From positions 1,860,001-1,924,000 of the forward strand of contig CM055611.1 of the NCBI GenBank assembly GCA_029379385.1: a DNA stretch of 64,000 bases, in the 5' to 3' direction. The position numbers and the translations under genes are program-made. The stretch is from Quillaja saponaria (lineage: Eukaryota > Streptophyta > Magnoliopsida > Fabales > Quillajaceae). The notes beneath the pieces were generated by a model. That model searched no databases. It saw only the letters and a list, made by a program, of their open reading frames with translations, and was not told the DNA's origin. Shown one piece after another: positions 37,001 through 48,092 of the stretch; within the stretch, counting starts at the first letter, position 1, and each line of letters starts with the position of its first letter.

Positions 37001-40000
37001 CAATAGAAGGTGTCATTCAAGTACAGGGTGATATAACAAATGCACGGACAGCTGAAGTGGTAAGGGTAGCACCACAGAAATGCTACTCCAATTCTTTCAT
37101 ACGTGTTTTCTATTTGTTAGTATGAAGAAAAGTTACTTATGGTGCATGTGCAGTACAAAGGCACTCATTTAAACACATGGATATATTATATTGTTATGTG
37201 TTTCATATGTTAACTTAGTTATAATTGTGGATTAGCATCAATTTGGCTGCTGTATGTTTGGTGCTCATCAATTTAGATCTAGAGTGCTCCGTCTTAGGAC
37301 ATGTGACATGTTTGGAGTTGAATTACCGTGGAGGATAATAGAAATGCTGAAAATAAACTTACCCGATTCCAAGGAAAGAATTTAGTTTTATACTGTGGAT
37401 AGATATATAATGTGGCAATTAGACTGAAGAAAATGTACTGAGTGGTATCTTTTACATCACTTGCTTATTTTGGCTCCTTCAGTAGTTCTGTTGGAATGGC
37501 TCATTAACATCATTACTTTGTTTACAATGTGTTATTCTTTATGATAATGTGTTAAACTGTTAGTGTAATTGACATGTTTGGGTTCGTTTTCTGCACAAAT
37601 TTCTCTAGTTGGTAGCTTAAAGATGACCATGTTGTGGTAGAGGTTCAATCTCCACAGGTTGGTTGGGAATGTGGTACATGTAAAATGACTTTCAGTTAGA
37701 TGCTACATCATGCACCTCCCTGCACACAACAACCCATCCCCCCACCCCCAATTCGATTCCTTTCATTTATAAATAGGTTTTTCAATTGAAGAATTTTTTA
37801 AAAATGTTTTCTGTCTTGTTCTTTTCAGGTGATTAGACATTTTGATGGTTGCAAGGCTGACCTGGTTGTGTGTGACGGTGCTCCAGATGGTAAAATGGAA
37901 TTTGGTTTTCTTCCTTATTTTTATGATCTATAACTTCTCTCATCAATGTTTGTGCTTTTTTCACACATATATATATAGGCTAGCTAACATTATTATGTGC
38001 TCTTCCACAGTTACTGGTCTGCATGACATGGATGAATTTGTTCAATCCCAACTCATACTAGCAGTAAGTCTGCAAATTCTGTTCATGTCAATTGTTGTAG
38101 TTGTTTTGTCAGTACTTGTATGTTATTACTTTTAGCAGCATGATGGCATTCAACCTAAAAATGATGGCTAACTGTGTAGCTGAGAGTGTGGAAATTCTCT
38201 AGCTTGTGTGGTGATCATAGTTATACAAGACCACACATTACTTGTTCATGGGAAGCGCGAATGTGGAAAAGAAAGAATTAAGAGCAAAAAGTTTATCTTT
38301 ACTTATTGGTGTCTTTTGATTGCAAGATGGCAAAACAATTAGAATTCAGATTGAGGGCATTACAACTACAACTCAAGCTGCTTTAAGAACCTTGTATCCA
38401 CTTATTTCTGCATCGTGATATCCTAGGGATGTTTTTGGAATCCTGTTGGGGTGGCACTAAAGTTGATGCTAACTAGGGTTCTTCCTTGCAGGGTTTAACA
38501 ATCGTTACCCATGTACTTAGAGAAGGAGGCAAATTTATTGCTAAGATATTTAGAGGAAAGGATACTAGCCTTCTATACTGTCAGGTACATGTAATTGTTT
38601 GTTGAAAGTTCAGTTTTAGGATTTAAGTGCTTAAGAGTTAAGACTTAAGACTTAATAAATGTTTACTTGGGCGAAAATATGTTTAGATCACACCTGTTCT
38701 TGTTTTCATTAGCTTTCTATTGCAGCTTGCATTATGCTTGGTACATTTCATAGGGTGCTCATTATCCGAGAAAGTAGTAAAAACCTTATGTAGCCCTGCC
38801 AGGGAGCTGATGTCTGGAGGATGACCGCTAGAGAGAATTCTATTTGTTTTTATCCATTGATGTTTATGAATTTGTAGTGGGGTCATATGACTCATATCTA
38901 ATTTACAAACCTTAGAAGTTACTAAATGGCAATATGATATGTGATTTTGAACCTACATGATGGATGGGATATGATTCTAATAGTCATATTCCACATGACG
39001 ATGCTTTTATCTTCTAAGAATGAAGTCTCTTAATTAGGCCACAAAAGCCTAAAAATATTATAAATAGGCATTTGTGTAAAAACTATAAGGAAACCCTGTA
39101 ATGTTGGGCCAACCAGAAATCTGAAGGATGAAAGGGTCTATGTTAATAAGTTAACTACCTATTGGTTTCAACATTGTGGAGAGAAAAACATACTTTATGT
39201 AGAACTGAAAATAGGTCCAGAAGTACAATTAATGAACTGATTGAAAATTTGAAACGCTTTTATAAAGTGATAGCACTCATGGGAGAGTTTGCAATTAAAG
39301 TTGTCCTTTTGAATTTGTTTTACAGTTCTCATTGTTGCTACTGTAAATATGGTAAACAGTAAATTTGTAGGACACTAGTAGCCCTCATAAGCATAGCAGA
39401 TGACCGGTTGTACTCATCCCTATAAAGTGTTGGCAGATCTGTAGTCGATGTGACATTGTAATTTTCAGCAGCGATTTTCTTTTCCCTGGGACTTACTAAT
39501 GCAAGACTAGAATCATGCCCACATATATAAATTTGTTGTTTCCTTTTCTTTTGCAGTTGAAATTATTTTTCCCTGTGGTGACTTTTGCAAAACCAAAAAG
39601 CAGCCGCAATTCCAGCATAGGTAAGTAACACTTTCAGTTTCCATATATATATATATATTTTTCAATTTTTGACTTTATGCTTTTATATGGTTCCTTTTTG
39701 GAAGATTTTCCATCACTTTGTGGTTGTTTTTGAGAGAGGGGTATATATTGCGTCTAGTGAAGTAACTATTAAGTGTCTCCTCATCAATTCTTTCAGATTT
39801 CGGTGTTTTTGAACAAGAGAACCAAGTGGCTGGCAATATGAGAAGTTATGATTTTATTGCTACATGTTTATATCCTAATTTTGTGACTTAAGATGAACAT
39901 GTCTTTGCTACCAGTATAATCTTTTAAAAACAATAACCCACCCACCCCCCCCCCCCCCCAAAAAAAAAAAAGACCCCGTGGAAACAGAGCCCTTACAATT

Positions 40001-40670
40001 TTATACTGACAACCTGGGTAAAGTGCTTGGAAGCATACTGAAGTAGTCATTGCAAATTATCTTTTGTTTCTCCTTACAGAGGCATTTGCAGTTTGTGAAA
40101 ATTATTCTCCTCCTGAAGGATTTAATCCAAAGGATCTGTATCGCCTGCTTGAAAAGGTTGGAAGTCCCTTTGGGGAAGATGATCTAGGTATGTTCAGGAT
40201 GTTATGCTGTATTCATTGGTATGCTTAAAACAAAATGAGGTTAAACTTATACTGATTTCAATTGACACAACGATCATATTAATGGAGAAATTTTCCAAAA
40301 TTATCACTCTTCAGTACTTTTGCTGTGTTGTACTTGTCCATACTTTCCATGGAGTCAGTTCTCACCATAGTTCATTTTCCACATTTTGGCAACAATGATG
40401 CATAGCTTTTATGTACTTCAAATGGCAGATTGCAGTAGCGGGTGGTTGGAAGGCCCAAACAAGGTGTATATCCCATTCCTAGCTTGCGGGGACCTCAGTG
40501 GGTATGACTCTGATCGTTCATATCCACTACCTAAAGTGGCTGAAGGGACTTACCAGAGCTTGGATCCTGTACAGCCTCCAATTGCCCCTCCTTATAAGAG
40601 AGCCCTTGAGATAAAGAAAGCCTCCAGTCAAGGAATCCGAGAACTTGAAAAACTCTCCTTGGATTCTTGA
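34085..40670 (+). CDS. TRM7: tRNA 2'-O-ribose methyltransferase, FtsJ/TRM7 type
   Basis: Methylates the 2'-hydroxyl of nucleotides 32 and 34 in the tRNA anticodon loop using S-adenosylmethionine. Eleven exons with GT-AG borders: 34085-34111, 34185-34278, 34680-34729, 35379-35428, 36951-37059, 37829-37889, 38011-38063, 38492-38584, 39557-39620, 40080-40187, 40429-40670. They join in frame to 316 residues. The RrmJ/FtsJ catalytic tetrad is complete: K28 (RSAFKLL), D126 (CDGAPD), K166 (FIAKIFRG), E201 (SSIEAF). The SAM-binding motif is [13 protein letters not shown]. The start MGKASRDKR is the family's start. It needs an accessory subunit (TRM732 or TRM734 in yeast), not in this window. Neighbouring SQD2 and a josephin-like gene repeat the order around Arabidopsis At5g01230. 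Introns are long (up to 1.5 kb); intron 9 has a C15A12 tract. Confidence 0.95.
39945..39971 (+). repeat. C15-A12 homopolymer pair in TRM7 intron 9
   Basis: Fifteen C followed directly by twelve A, about 108 bases upstream of exon 10. Such runs are prone to length variation and assembly error. Confidence 0.85.
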
Positions 40671-41530
40671 TTATGCCATTAACTATACATTCATTGTTCA
40701 GTACCAACTAGTTTTAAATTAGTTATTGTCATGATATCACAAGGGGATAGACAATCAGCCTTTGACACTTTGTTCTACTAAAACAATCATTGCCCTGCCT
40801 CAATGTTCCTTTTGTCCCAGATATTTTTCATGATCTTTGATTATGTTTTTATGATATCTATCCAAAGCAAGTATGTACGAGGTATTCTTGAGATTTACCT
40901 GATATATTGCTGTTAAAACAATTGATAGGACAAATATCTACTACTTTGATAGGGCATCAATATCATAAGCATACTGGACCTGGAACTTAATGCTTTTGTC
41001 AAGTGTTTCCATGGGGCTTATTTATTTTGAACATATAGTGCTATCCATGGGAATATCTGGTCAAAATATTGTAGTAAAAGCAGATATGAAGTGGGATAAT
41101 CGCTGATTTTCTAACTTGTTTCATCGCTGATTTTCTTATACAACACTCGTTCATTTTCATCTCAATGATGTTTCACTTCTTTAATGTTATAACTCTTAAG
41201 AGTTCGTTAACTTAATTGCACATAATCACACACATAATTATTCAGTATCCTGTTGTCATTGGCTGTAAATTCACATAATGCAGCTGTTGCAACGACATGT
41301 CAAGCTGGGTGACATTTTCTTCTGGTGAACTTGATACTGGTTATGGAAAAGACAGAAATTTGTGTTCGCTATTCTATTTTTACTTTCTATTCATGAGCTT
41401 TGTATAATGAATGAGCTTTTTCTACAGTCTACTAATAAACATGTTAAATTCGGTAAAGCATGCATACTCATTTCTTTTAATATACATCTCTTGCAATTGC
41501 AACCATGACAAAGAATTGGCATAGATTCAT
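40671..41530. other. Convergent spacer between TRM7 and josephin-like gene
   Basis: Holds the 3' untranslated regions of two genes pointing toward each other. No gene seen. Confidence 0.55.
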
Positions 41531-41896
41531 TTATCTCTGCCTGGAGGAAGAAGAATGTAAAAACTCAATGCAATCTTCTACTGCCTCAGCTCTTTGTGAA
41601 TCAGTAGGATCTGATAACGAACGTGACCTCACCGAAGGGGATGAAGAAACCTTACGTGATGACCACCTCATGGAGACAAATCGAAAAGCCCTTGCCGCCT
41701 TTTCTCCTAGACCCTGCAAAAATCTTACTGGAGAGTCTTTAGGCACTCTTAGAATCCAAATTCCGATAACCCTCTTCGTGTTTCCGGCCACTCTTGTCCT
41801 GCCGCAGCCATTATGATTGAGAAAGATACTTGCTGCCTTGTCATTGACATCAGGACTCAAACACAGCAGCTTACTTTTTCTTGGCATCTGAATCAT
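41531..41896 (-). CDS. Small basic josephin-like-family protein
   Basis: Single-exon gene of 121 residues, rich in Arg, Lys and Ser. Visible features are MPRKSKLLCLSPDVNDK near the start, a central KRVIGIWILRVPKD, a Phe-rich amphipathic FLQGLGEKAARAFRF, then SMRWSSRKVSSSPSVRSRS and DSQRAEAVEDCIEFLHSSSS at the end. This order matches a plant-specific family of small proteins annotated as josephin-like (Arabidopsis At5g01225, from memory). It does not contain the catalytic Josephin Cys-His protease domain as far as I can see, so no enzyme activity is claimed. The frame stays open upstream to 42082, but the TATA box at 42000-42007 lies inside that extension, so the start is 41896 or the next ATG at 41887. 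Function unknown. Confidence 0.75.
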   Translation of the reverse strand: MIQMPRKSKLLCLSPDVNDKAASIFLNHNGCGRTRVAGNTKRVIGIWILRVPKDSPVRFLQGLGEKAARAFRFVSMRWSSRKVSSSPSVRSRSLSDPTDSQRAEAVEDCIEFLHSSSSRQR

Positions 41897-41999
41897 AGAA
41901 ATTACCAACTTCTGCTTCCTCTCTGCCTGATGATAGGGCAATATATTTGGGGGGATGGGAGCATTGGAAGAGAGGACAGTTGGTGAATATTGTAAGGAG

Positions 42000-42007
42000 T
42001 ATATATA
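42000..42007 (-). promoter_or_regulatory. TATA box of josephin-like gene
   Basis: TATATATA on the minus strand, 104 bases upstream of the ATG at 41896, followed by a plausible initiation zone near 41970. It decides against longer upstream starts. Confidence 0.65.
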
Positions 42008-44682
42008 GGGAAACTTATTTGAGGAAACATATTCATAAAAAAGAATGCAGGCAGAGGACAAAAAGTGTATAAATCTATACACTCACTCATACCATTACAT
42101 TTCATGACTGATGAACAGGGTCTAATGTGGACTTAACAGTTACCATTGAAATGTATGTTGGCTTAATTGATTACCACTGCTCAGAAAAAGTTTGGATAGC
42201 AAGAAATTTTGCGGAGACCAAGAAAAACAAAAGGGGTTTTGGTCAAAAGAAAGAATAGAGTGGTGGAGCCATTAAGAGTAAAGAAGATGATGATAGTGAA
42301 ATTTAGTTAAGGTTAAAAGGAGAAGCAAGAGAAAGAGAGAAGGAATCACTGGATACTCTTCTAATCAGCATAATTGCTTTTTAGGTGTTATTTCCACAGG
42401 GCCTACCCTTTTCTCTTTTGTCCCTTGGCCATTTTGATTCTGCCCCCATACGTTACTGAGGTACTGAGATCTGAAGGAGGGAATCTGTTTGAACATGGGC
42501 TTAGCTTGAGAACTAGGGAACTCATTTCTTTTCCTTTTTCCCTGCAGGTTTAACAGAGAAATTATGACACGTTTCATTTTCTTTTATTGCTTTTGACTGT
42601 CAACATATAGAAGCCTAATACACTTATGATGAGGTAATTTTTAGTTCTACCCTTCATCGTAACTGGAGAACTCCACAAAACTAAGCACCAATTATCATCA
42701 TTAAGGATGACAACGAACCGAGTCTGAGTCAAGTGTCAAAATTTGACTCAAATTCTATCAAGTTTTAGATAAATTCAAACTCGACATGTGTTTATTAATA
42801 CATAAGCATGTTTACATGTTGATGAGCTAGAGAACACTTTCTCATAAATAAAACTCTAATATGAGCTTGAATTTGATGTTGGAATAAAAACAATGTAGGC
42901 TAAGTTATAGAGTGGATCTGGCACCTTTTCAAATAAGGGCTTTCTTGCCAGAGAGGCTTAATTAATCTTAGGTGAGGATTAGGATTTTTTGTTCCGGAGT
43001 CGTTTTTTATTTTTATCCTTTTTATTTTACAAGAGATAAAGTGTCCTCGTGAAATATGACAAAAAAAGAAAATTTGAGGCGATAAACCTATCTGCAAATA
43101 ATATACGTCAACCATCGAAAGTTATTGAATATGTTGATGTCTGATTCTCTCGAAGCTCACATCCTTATTATATTCCAAAGAAAAACTTTCATGTGAAGGA
43201 CAGAAGGTACCTCCTTGACTTGTCTATATTTGCAACATTATAACAATTCCCATTAAACATAAATTGTTTAAGATATTTTCTATTTAATGAAGTTGAGATG
43301 ACAATTTATAAATAAAATTATTTCTCTCCCTCTTAAATATTTGACATTAGAATGAAGAAACAATGGAAAATTAGATGACTTTTCCTTCACACAAATGTAA
43401 GAGATGTCAAACTTGAAAAGTTAGTCCCAAATTGATGCTTGCTTACAAGCACAATTAATTAGTACATTCACTTGAACCTCAGATTCTTCAATCCACATTA
43501 AACTATTCAAAATATCTTTCATTCCAAATTAATCAAACATGCAAGTTTCCATTAAATATAATGGATGTATATTATTAGAATATTGGTGGACGATTAACTA
43601 TGTGTCTGTGACCCACATGTTGCGATGTGACCCTGCAGGATAATGAATGTTACATTATTTAGAGATTATCCAATGGAATATGTTCCTCTAATTTTCATGA
43701 ATTCCAAATTTTAGTTCTATACAAATGAAATGACAAAGAAACCAGACATATCATCTAGCATAAGTGCATAACATCATTATCATAATCTATTCTACTTCTA
43801 CACATAAAAAAAAAAATTCACTATGCCTAAAAGTTTAATTAAGTTGCTAAGTAAGATTTCGAGAATAATTTTCATTTCTTACACATTCTTACGATTAGAG
43901 TGAAAAATGCATAAATTCTGGTCTTTATTTTGTGTTAAATTTAATTATGAGAATGAGTAACTATAAGATCAATTTCTTGACCACTTAGAGTAAAAAAGAG
44001 CATAACATTAATAAAAATGACATGCAGGGCACTCAGTTTTGAGTTTGTTTCAATTCTGTGTTTTTTTGAGTGACCAAGAAATTGTAGTAGTTGTAGTTAA
44101 AGATGAATTTTATTTACAGAGTGGATTCAAATTCTCATTTGGTGAATTGAAGTAGTTTAGGAATAATTCCTTTATCATAAAAATAAAGAAAGAATAAACT
44201 AACATGTTAGAGTAACCCTACCCCACAAAAGATCAATTTCCACGAGGACAAACAAACGAGATTTGTTGCAATAATAGTAGGATGAGTCACAGCAGAAAGA
44301 GTTCATTGATGGAGGTGGGTGGAAGAATTTGTGTGAATCGCATTAGCATCCAGATCAATTGGAACAATTTATATCCAACTATTTGTCCTCTTTTTGCAAC
44401 TATTTCTTGTCTGCCCAATCAAAAGGACAAGGGAAGCATATGGGTAATCCTACACCTATTTCTTCACTTATTGCAGCACTTGTCCATAAATAGAATAAGT
44501 TTACCAATACTATTAACTATGAAATTTATAAACTTATAATGTTGTTATATTATTGTATTATTACTCTCTGTTCTTTTCTATAACTTTCATGCTGTTAGAA
44601 ATGATATAAAAGAGTATAAATATTATAAGTCTATATTATCTTATTATTACCAAATATTGTATGAGGACTAAGTAAAAAACTC
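42008..44682. other. Spacer
   Basis: No gene supported. The 42.1-42.6 kb part contains the upstream region of the josephin-like gene; the rest is AT-rich without clear repeats. Confidence 0.5.
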
Positions 44683-44694
44683 TTATATTATTTT

Positions 44695-44880
44695 TTTGAT
44701 TTTTCACAGAGTATCTCCACACCCTTTAGATGTGAGGCTAATCTTGTTGGGGTTCATGGCTGCCCGCTTGTCTCTCCACACAAGTGTTTTTCTGTGAGTT
44801 TCGAACCCATGAACATTGCAGAGGCCCTTCAATCTGCTGACCTCAAGCGTGTCTTACCACTTGAACCACATCTTGTGAGT
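44695..44880 (-). mobile_element. tRNA-derived SINE with 12-bp target-site duplication
   Basis: On the minus strand the 186-base element starts near 44880 and carries an RNA polymerase III A box (TGGTTCAAGTGG, 44857-44868) and B box (GGTTCGAAACT, 44797-44807), about 50 bases apart as in tRNA genes. The body cannot fold as a normal tRNA. The tail is short and A/T-rich. It is flanked by identical TTATATTATTTT at 44683-44694 and 44881-44892. The A box, B box and duplication are seen directly; the SINE class follows from them. The perfect duplication suggests a fairly recent insertion. Confidence 0.8.
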
Positions 44881-44892
44881 TTATATTATTTT

Positions 44893-45400
44893 ACTATCCT
44901 CGTATGATGCATTAAATGAATCCTATGTTTCTTAATAATGCAGCTCCATGGTTAACTATTGGACTACAAAAATAATGGTGATAGTTGAGAACCTCTGAGA
45001 TATACACTTTTCTTAATCAAAATCCATTTTTATAAAATTGATTATAATAGGGATTCCAATTAAGAGGTTCACTCTTTTTTACTACTTGATCCATACACAA
45101 AACGCAAATACATTTGTCTAAATATTTAAATTATTAGATGAAACATTGACAAATCTAGTGAAAATTTTATAGTCATTATTCCAGTTTCATTTAGTTTCAA
45201 TTCTAAAGGTTCAATTATTGCCAACAACTGAATTGATGTAACGAATCAAGACAGTATTCAAGAAGTGCTCCCTCAAAGAAATTGAGAGTTCGAGTCCCCT
45301 TGAAAAGCTCTTGTTGGGGATAAATCTTCGTTCTCACGCATGATTGTGACCACTCTCAAAAGAACTTTTAGTTTCGATCTCAAAGGAACTTTTAGTTTCT
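44893..45400. other. Spacer with a second B-box-like motif
   Basis: A segment at about 45285-45300 reads AGAGTTCGAGTCCCC, which fits a polymerase III B box on the plus strand, but I see no convincing A box before it. It may be another decayed SINE leading into the tandem repeat that follows. Confidence 0.4.
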
Positions 45401-46134
45401 GCCTCGATATAGGTGCAGTGGGGATTCTTTCCAGATATAGGGTGGTAGTGATGTTGGTGTGGACCTCGACATAGGTGCGGTAGAGGTTCTTCTAGATATA
45501 GGGTGGTAGTGATGTAGACGTAATGTTTCCTGTTGGAATGTGTGTGATACTCTACCTACCTCTCCATTTTTTCAATAAAAAATAAAAATCATTGATTCCA
45601 TGGGAATATAAATAGGAAGCCATGTTTTTTAATTTGTACCAAATAAAAATATATGGAAATCCACCTCATGAGGGACCTTTTCGTCATACTTACTTTCATT
45701 TAAGATATTTGTATTGAAAACTCGGTCTACAAGTAGCCCTTAGTTTCATCCTCGACATAGGTGCGGTGGGTTTTTATTTTTTTTAGATATAGGATGGTTG
45801 TGATGTTAGAGCAATGGCCTCGACATAAATGTGGTGGAGGTTCTTCTAGATATAGGGTGGCAGTGATGTTGGTGCGGCCTCGACATAGTTGCGGTAGAGG
45901 TTCTTCCAGATATAGGGTGATAGTAATGTTGGCCCAATATTCCTTGCCGGAATATATGAGATACTATACCTACCTCTCCATTTTTTCAATAAAAAATAAA
46001 AATCAGTGATTCCATGTGAATATAAATAGGAAGCCATGTTTTTAATTTGTACCACATAAAAATATATGGAAATCCACCTTATGAGGGACCTTTTCCTCAT
46101 ACTTACCTTCATTTAAGATATTTGTATTAGAAAA
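45401..46134 (+). repeat. Nested tandem repeat (~60-bp units inside a ~400-bp duplication)
   Basis: Units beginning CCTCGACATAGGTGCGG and containing AGATATAGGGTGG-AGTGATGTTGG start at about 45402, 45464, 45750, 45818 and 45878. The unique segment after the units (CTACCTCTCCATTTTTTCAA through GAAAACT) occurs at 45556-45722 and again at 45970-46134, about 414 bases apart and nearly identical. So a block with two units and its tail was duplicated to give a block with three units. No coding potential. Confidence 0.8.
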
Positions 46135-48092
46135 CTTCCTTATTGATTTTTTTTAGTACATGAAATTACTATTATGACCTTCCAAAGGTTCATTAGCAAG
46201 TGATAAGTATCTAAATGACACCTAAATCAATCAATTAACTTGTATATAAATATAATTGTTTGTGTTGTTTTGAGAGATGTCCTACACCCAACTGACTTGT
46301 AAGATAAAAAAAGGGTGGTTCTAGAAATCTGAGAAAATTCTAATGCCAATGTCAATAAAGAGATAGTAAACCAAATTACTTGATTTATTTTTGGGATTTT
46401 AGTCATTTTATATAAAATGCAGCGGTCAATGAAAATATACCACATTTAATAGTATTAAGTGAGATAACTATAGAGTCTATTATGATAATAATGCATAATG
46501 ATAGTGTTCAATTATAATGAGACTTTTCTAACTAGTGCAGCACTTATTAAGAAACATTAAATATCCTTTATTTTTCTTAATTTTTATAAAAATGTGTTCC
46601 TATTTATTAGTCTTTAAGTCTCCATTATTTAATATGACACTAATACCTCTAATATAAATTTAGTATTTTATTTAAATAATTATTCCTAATATAATTTTAA
46701 TTCTTAAAATAAAAAATATATATAATAAATTTGAGTTGGTTTATTATAAGGTTAATAATAAATTTTTAATAGATTACAATTTTTTCTAATAAATTTACAT
46801 GTATCTATTTTTTTAATCTTTTTTCATACACTTTATTTTAAAATTTTATTTTCTCTAATAAAGAAAAGATTTAATTTATCTTTAAAAAAGTTAAAAAGTT
46901 TTAAAAAATCATTAGCTAAGTACTGTTTACGTAAGACAAGAAAAATGAATTTTTATTATTTGGAATAATTTCATTTGGATTTAAAAATTAAAAATAATTT
47001 AGAAACAATAGAGTCGTAGTAAAAAATAGAGACTTCAAGACCAATAAATAAGAAGCACATTTCAATAAATAATGGAGAGAAATAAGAATTTTAAAATGTT
47101 GGTACCTGGCATTTACTAGAAAAATTCTTATAATAATGAGAGATAAAATTTTATAAAAGGTATTATAAGGTCACTTGTTAAATTTTTACAGATAAACAAC
47201 TTGTAGTATTTATTATGATAATTAATTATAATTTAAGTTATATTTAATACATAAATTATTATTGTTAAAAATTTTAATTTTAAAAAATATATTTATTAGA
47301 TTTTAGTAAATGCACTTAGAACTCTTTAGAAAAATATTATATCCTTATCAATAATAGTTACAATACAAAAAGGTTGAAGTTAGTGATCGACGTGACTTAG
47401 CTCACAATCTTGTCACTTATTGATCAATATCTAAAATAACTCAGGACTTTCAGACCTTCCACGTGTAACATGACAAATTATTTTTTTCTATTATACAATT
47501 ATATAAATTAAAACCTACCAACATTTTCCTATGTCAAGAAAAACAAAATAATAAACTGGCAAACCATTTTCTTAATATAGAATGACGAATTACAATTTCA
47601 TTATTCATATCAATTACAATACACTAAATTAAACATCTCAACAATATATTCTTTCTTTTCTATTGGTATAAATGGAGATATATGAATTAATTTTAAAAGA
47701 AATTTTTACGGTAAAATTTAGATTCAAATTCTCTTCAGTACATGAGAAAGATTATGTTTCAAATTCATAATTAGAGATATTTTTTTAATAAAATATATCG
47801 TTATTATAAAAAAACAGATCATTCTCCAGTTATTCAATATCCCGATCCGTTATGTAAGAGATGACAGCAGCTTGTAAGAGAAGACGGTTTACCCAATAGC
47901 ATATGCTCAAAGACCTTCCTTTTTGATTCCTCACAGTCCCTCCTTCAAAAGAATATCCATTGCTGGAGTCCATTTGAAGTGTCTCAGATTCCTTCCAAAA
48001 ATGCGATAGTATTAATATTATTCAATCAAAATTCAGAAGGCCCAACTCAAAGCAAGCACCCCATTTAATATTATACACCCATCTTCACCATC
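46135..48092. other. AT-rich spacer and SQD2 upstream region
   Basis: No gene seen. The last 250 bases (47,840-48,092) are less AT-rich and are probably SQD2 promoter. Confidence 0.5.

Noticed and set aside
41505..41816. Plus-strand open frame of 103 codons
   Set aside because: It overlaps the josephin-like gene on the other strand, which has a TATA box and family-like motifs; this frame has neither.
42000..42082. Upstream ATG at 42082 for the josephin-like gene
   Set aside because: It lies upstream of the TATA box, so it should not be in the transcript.
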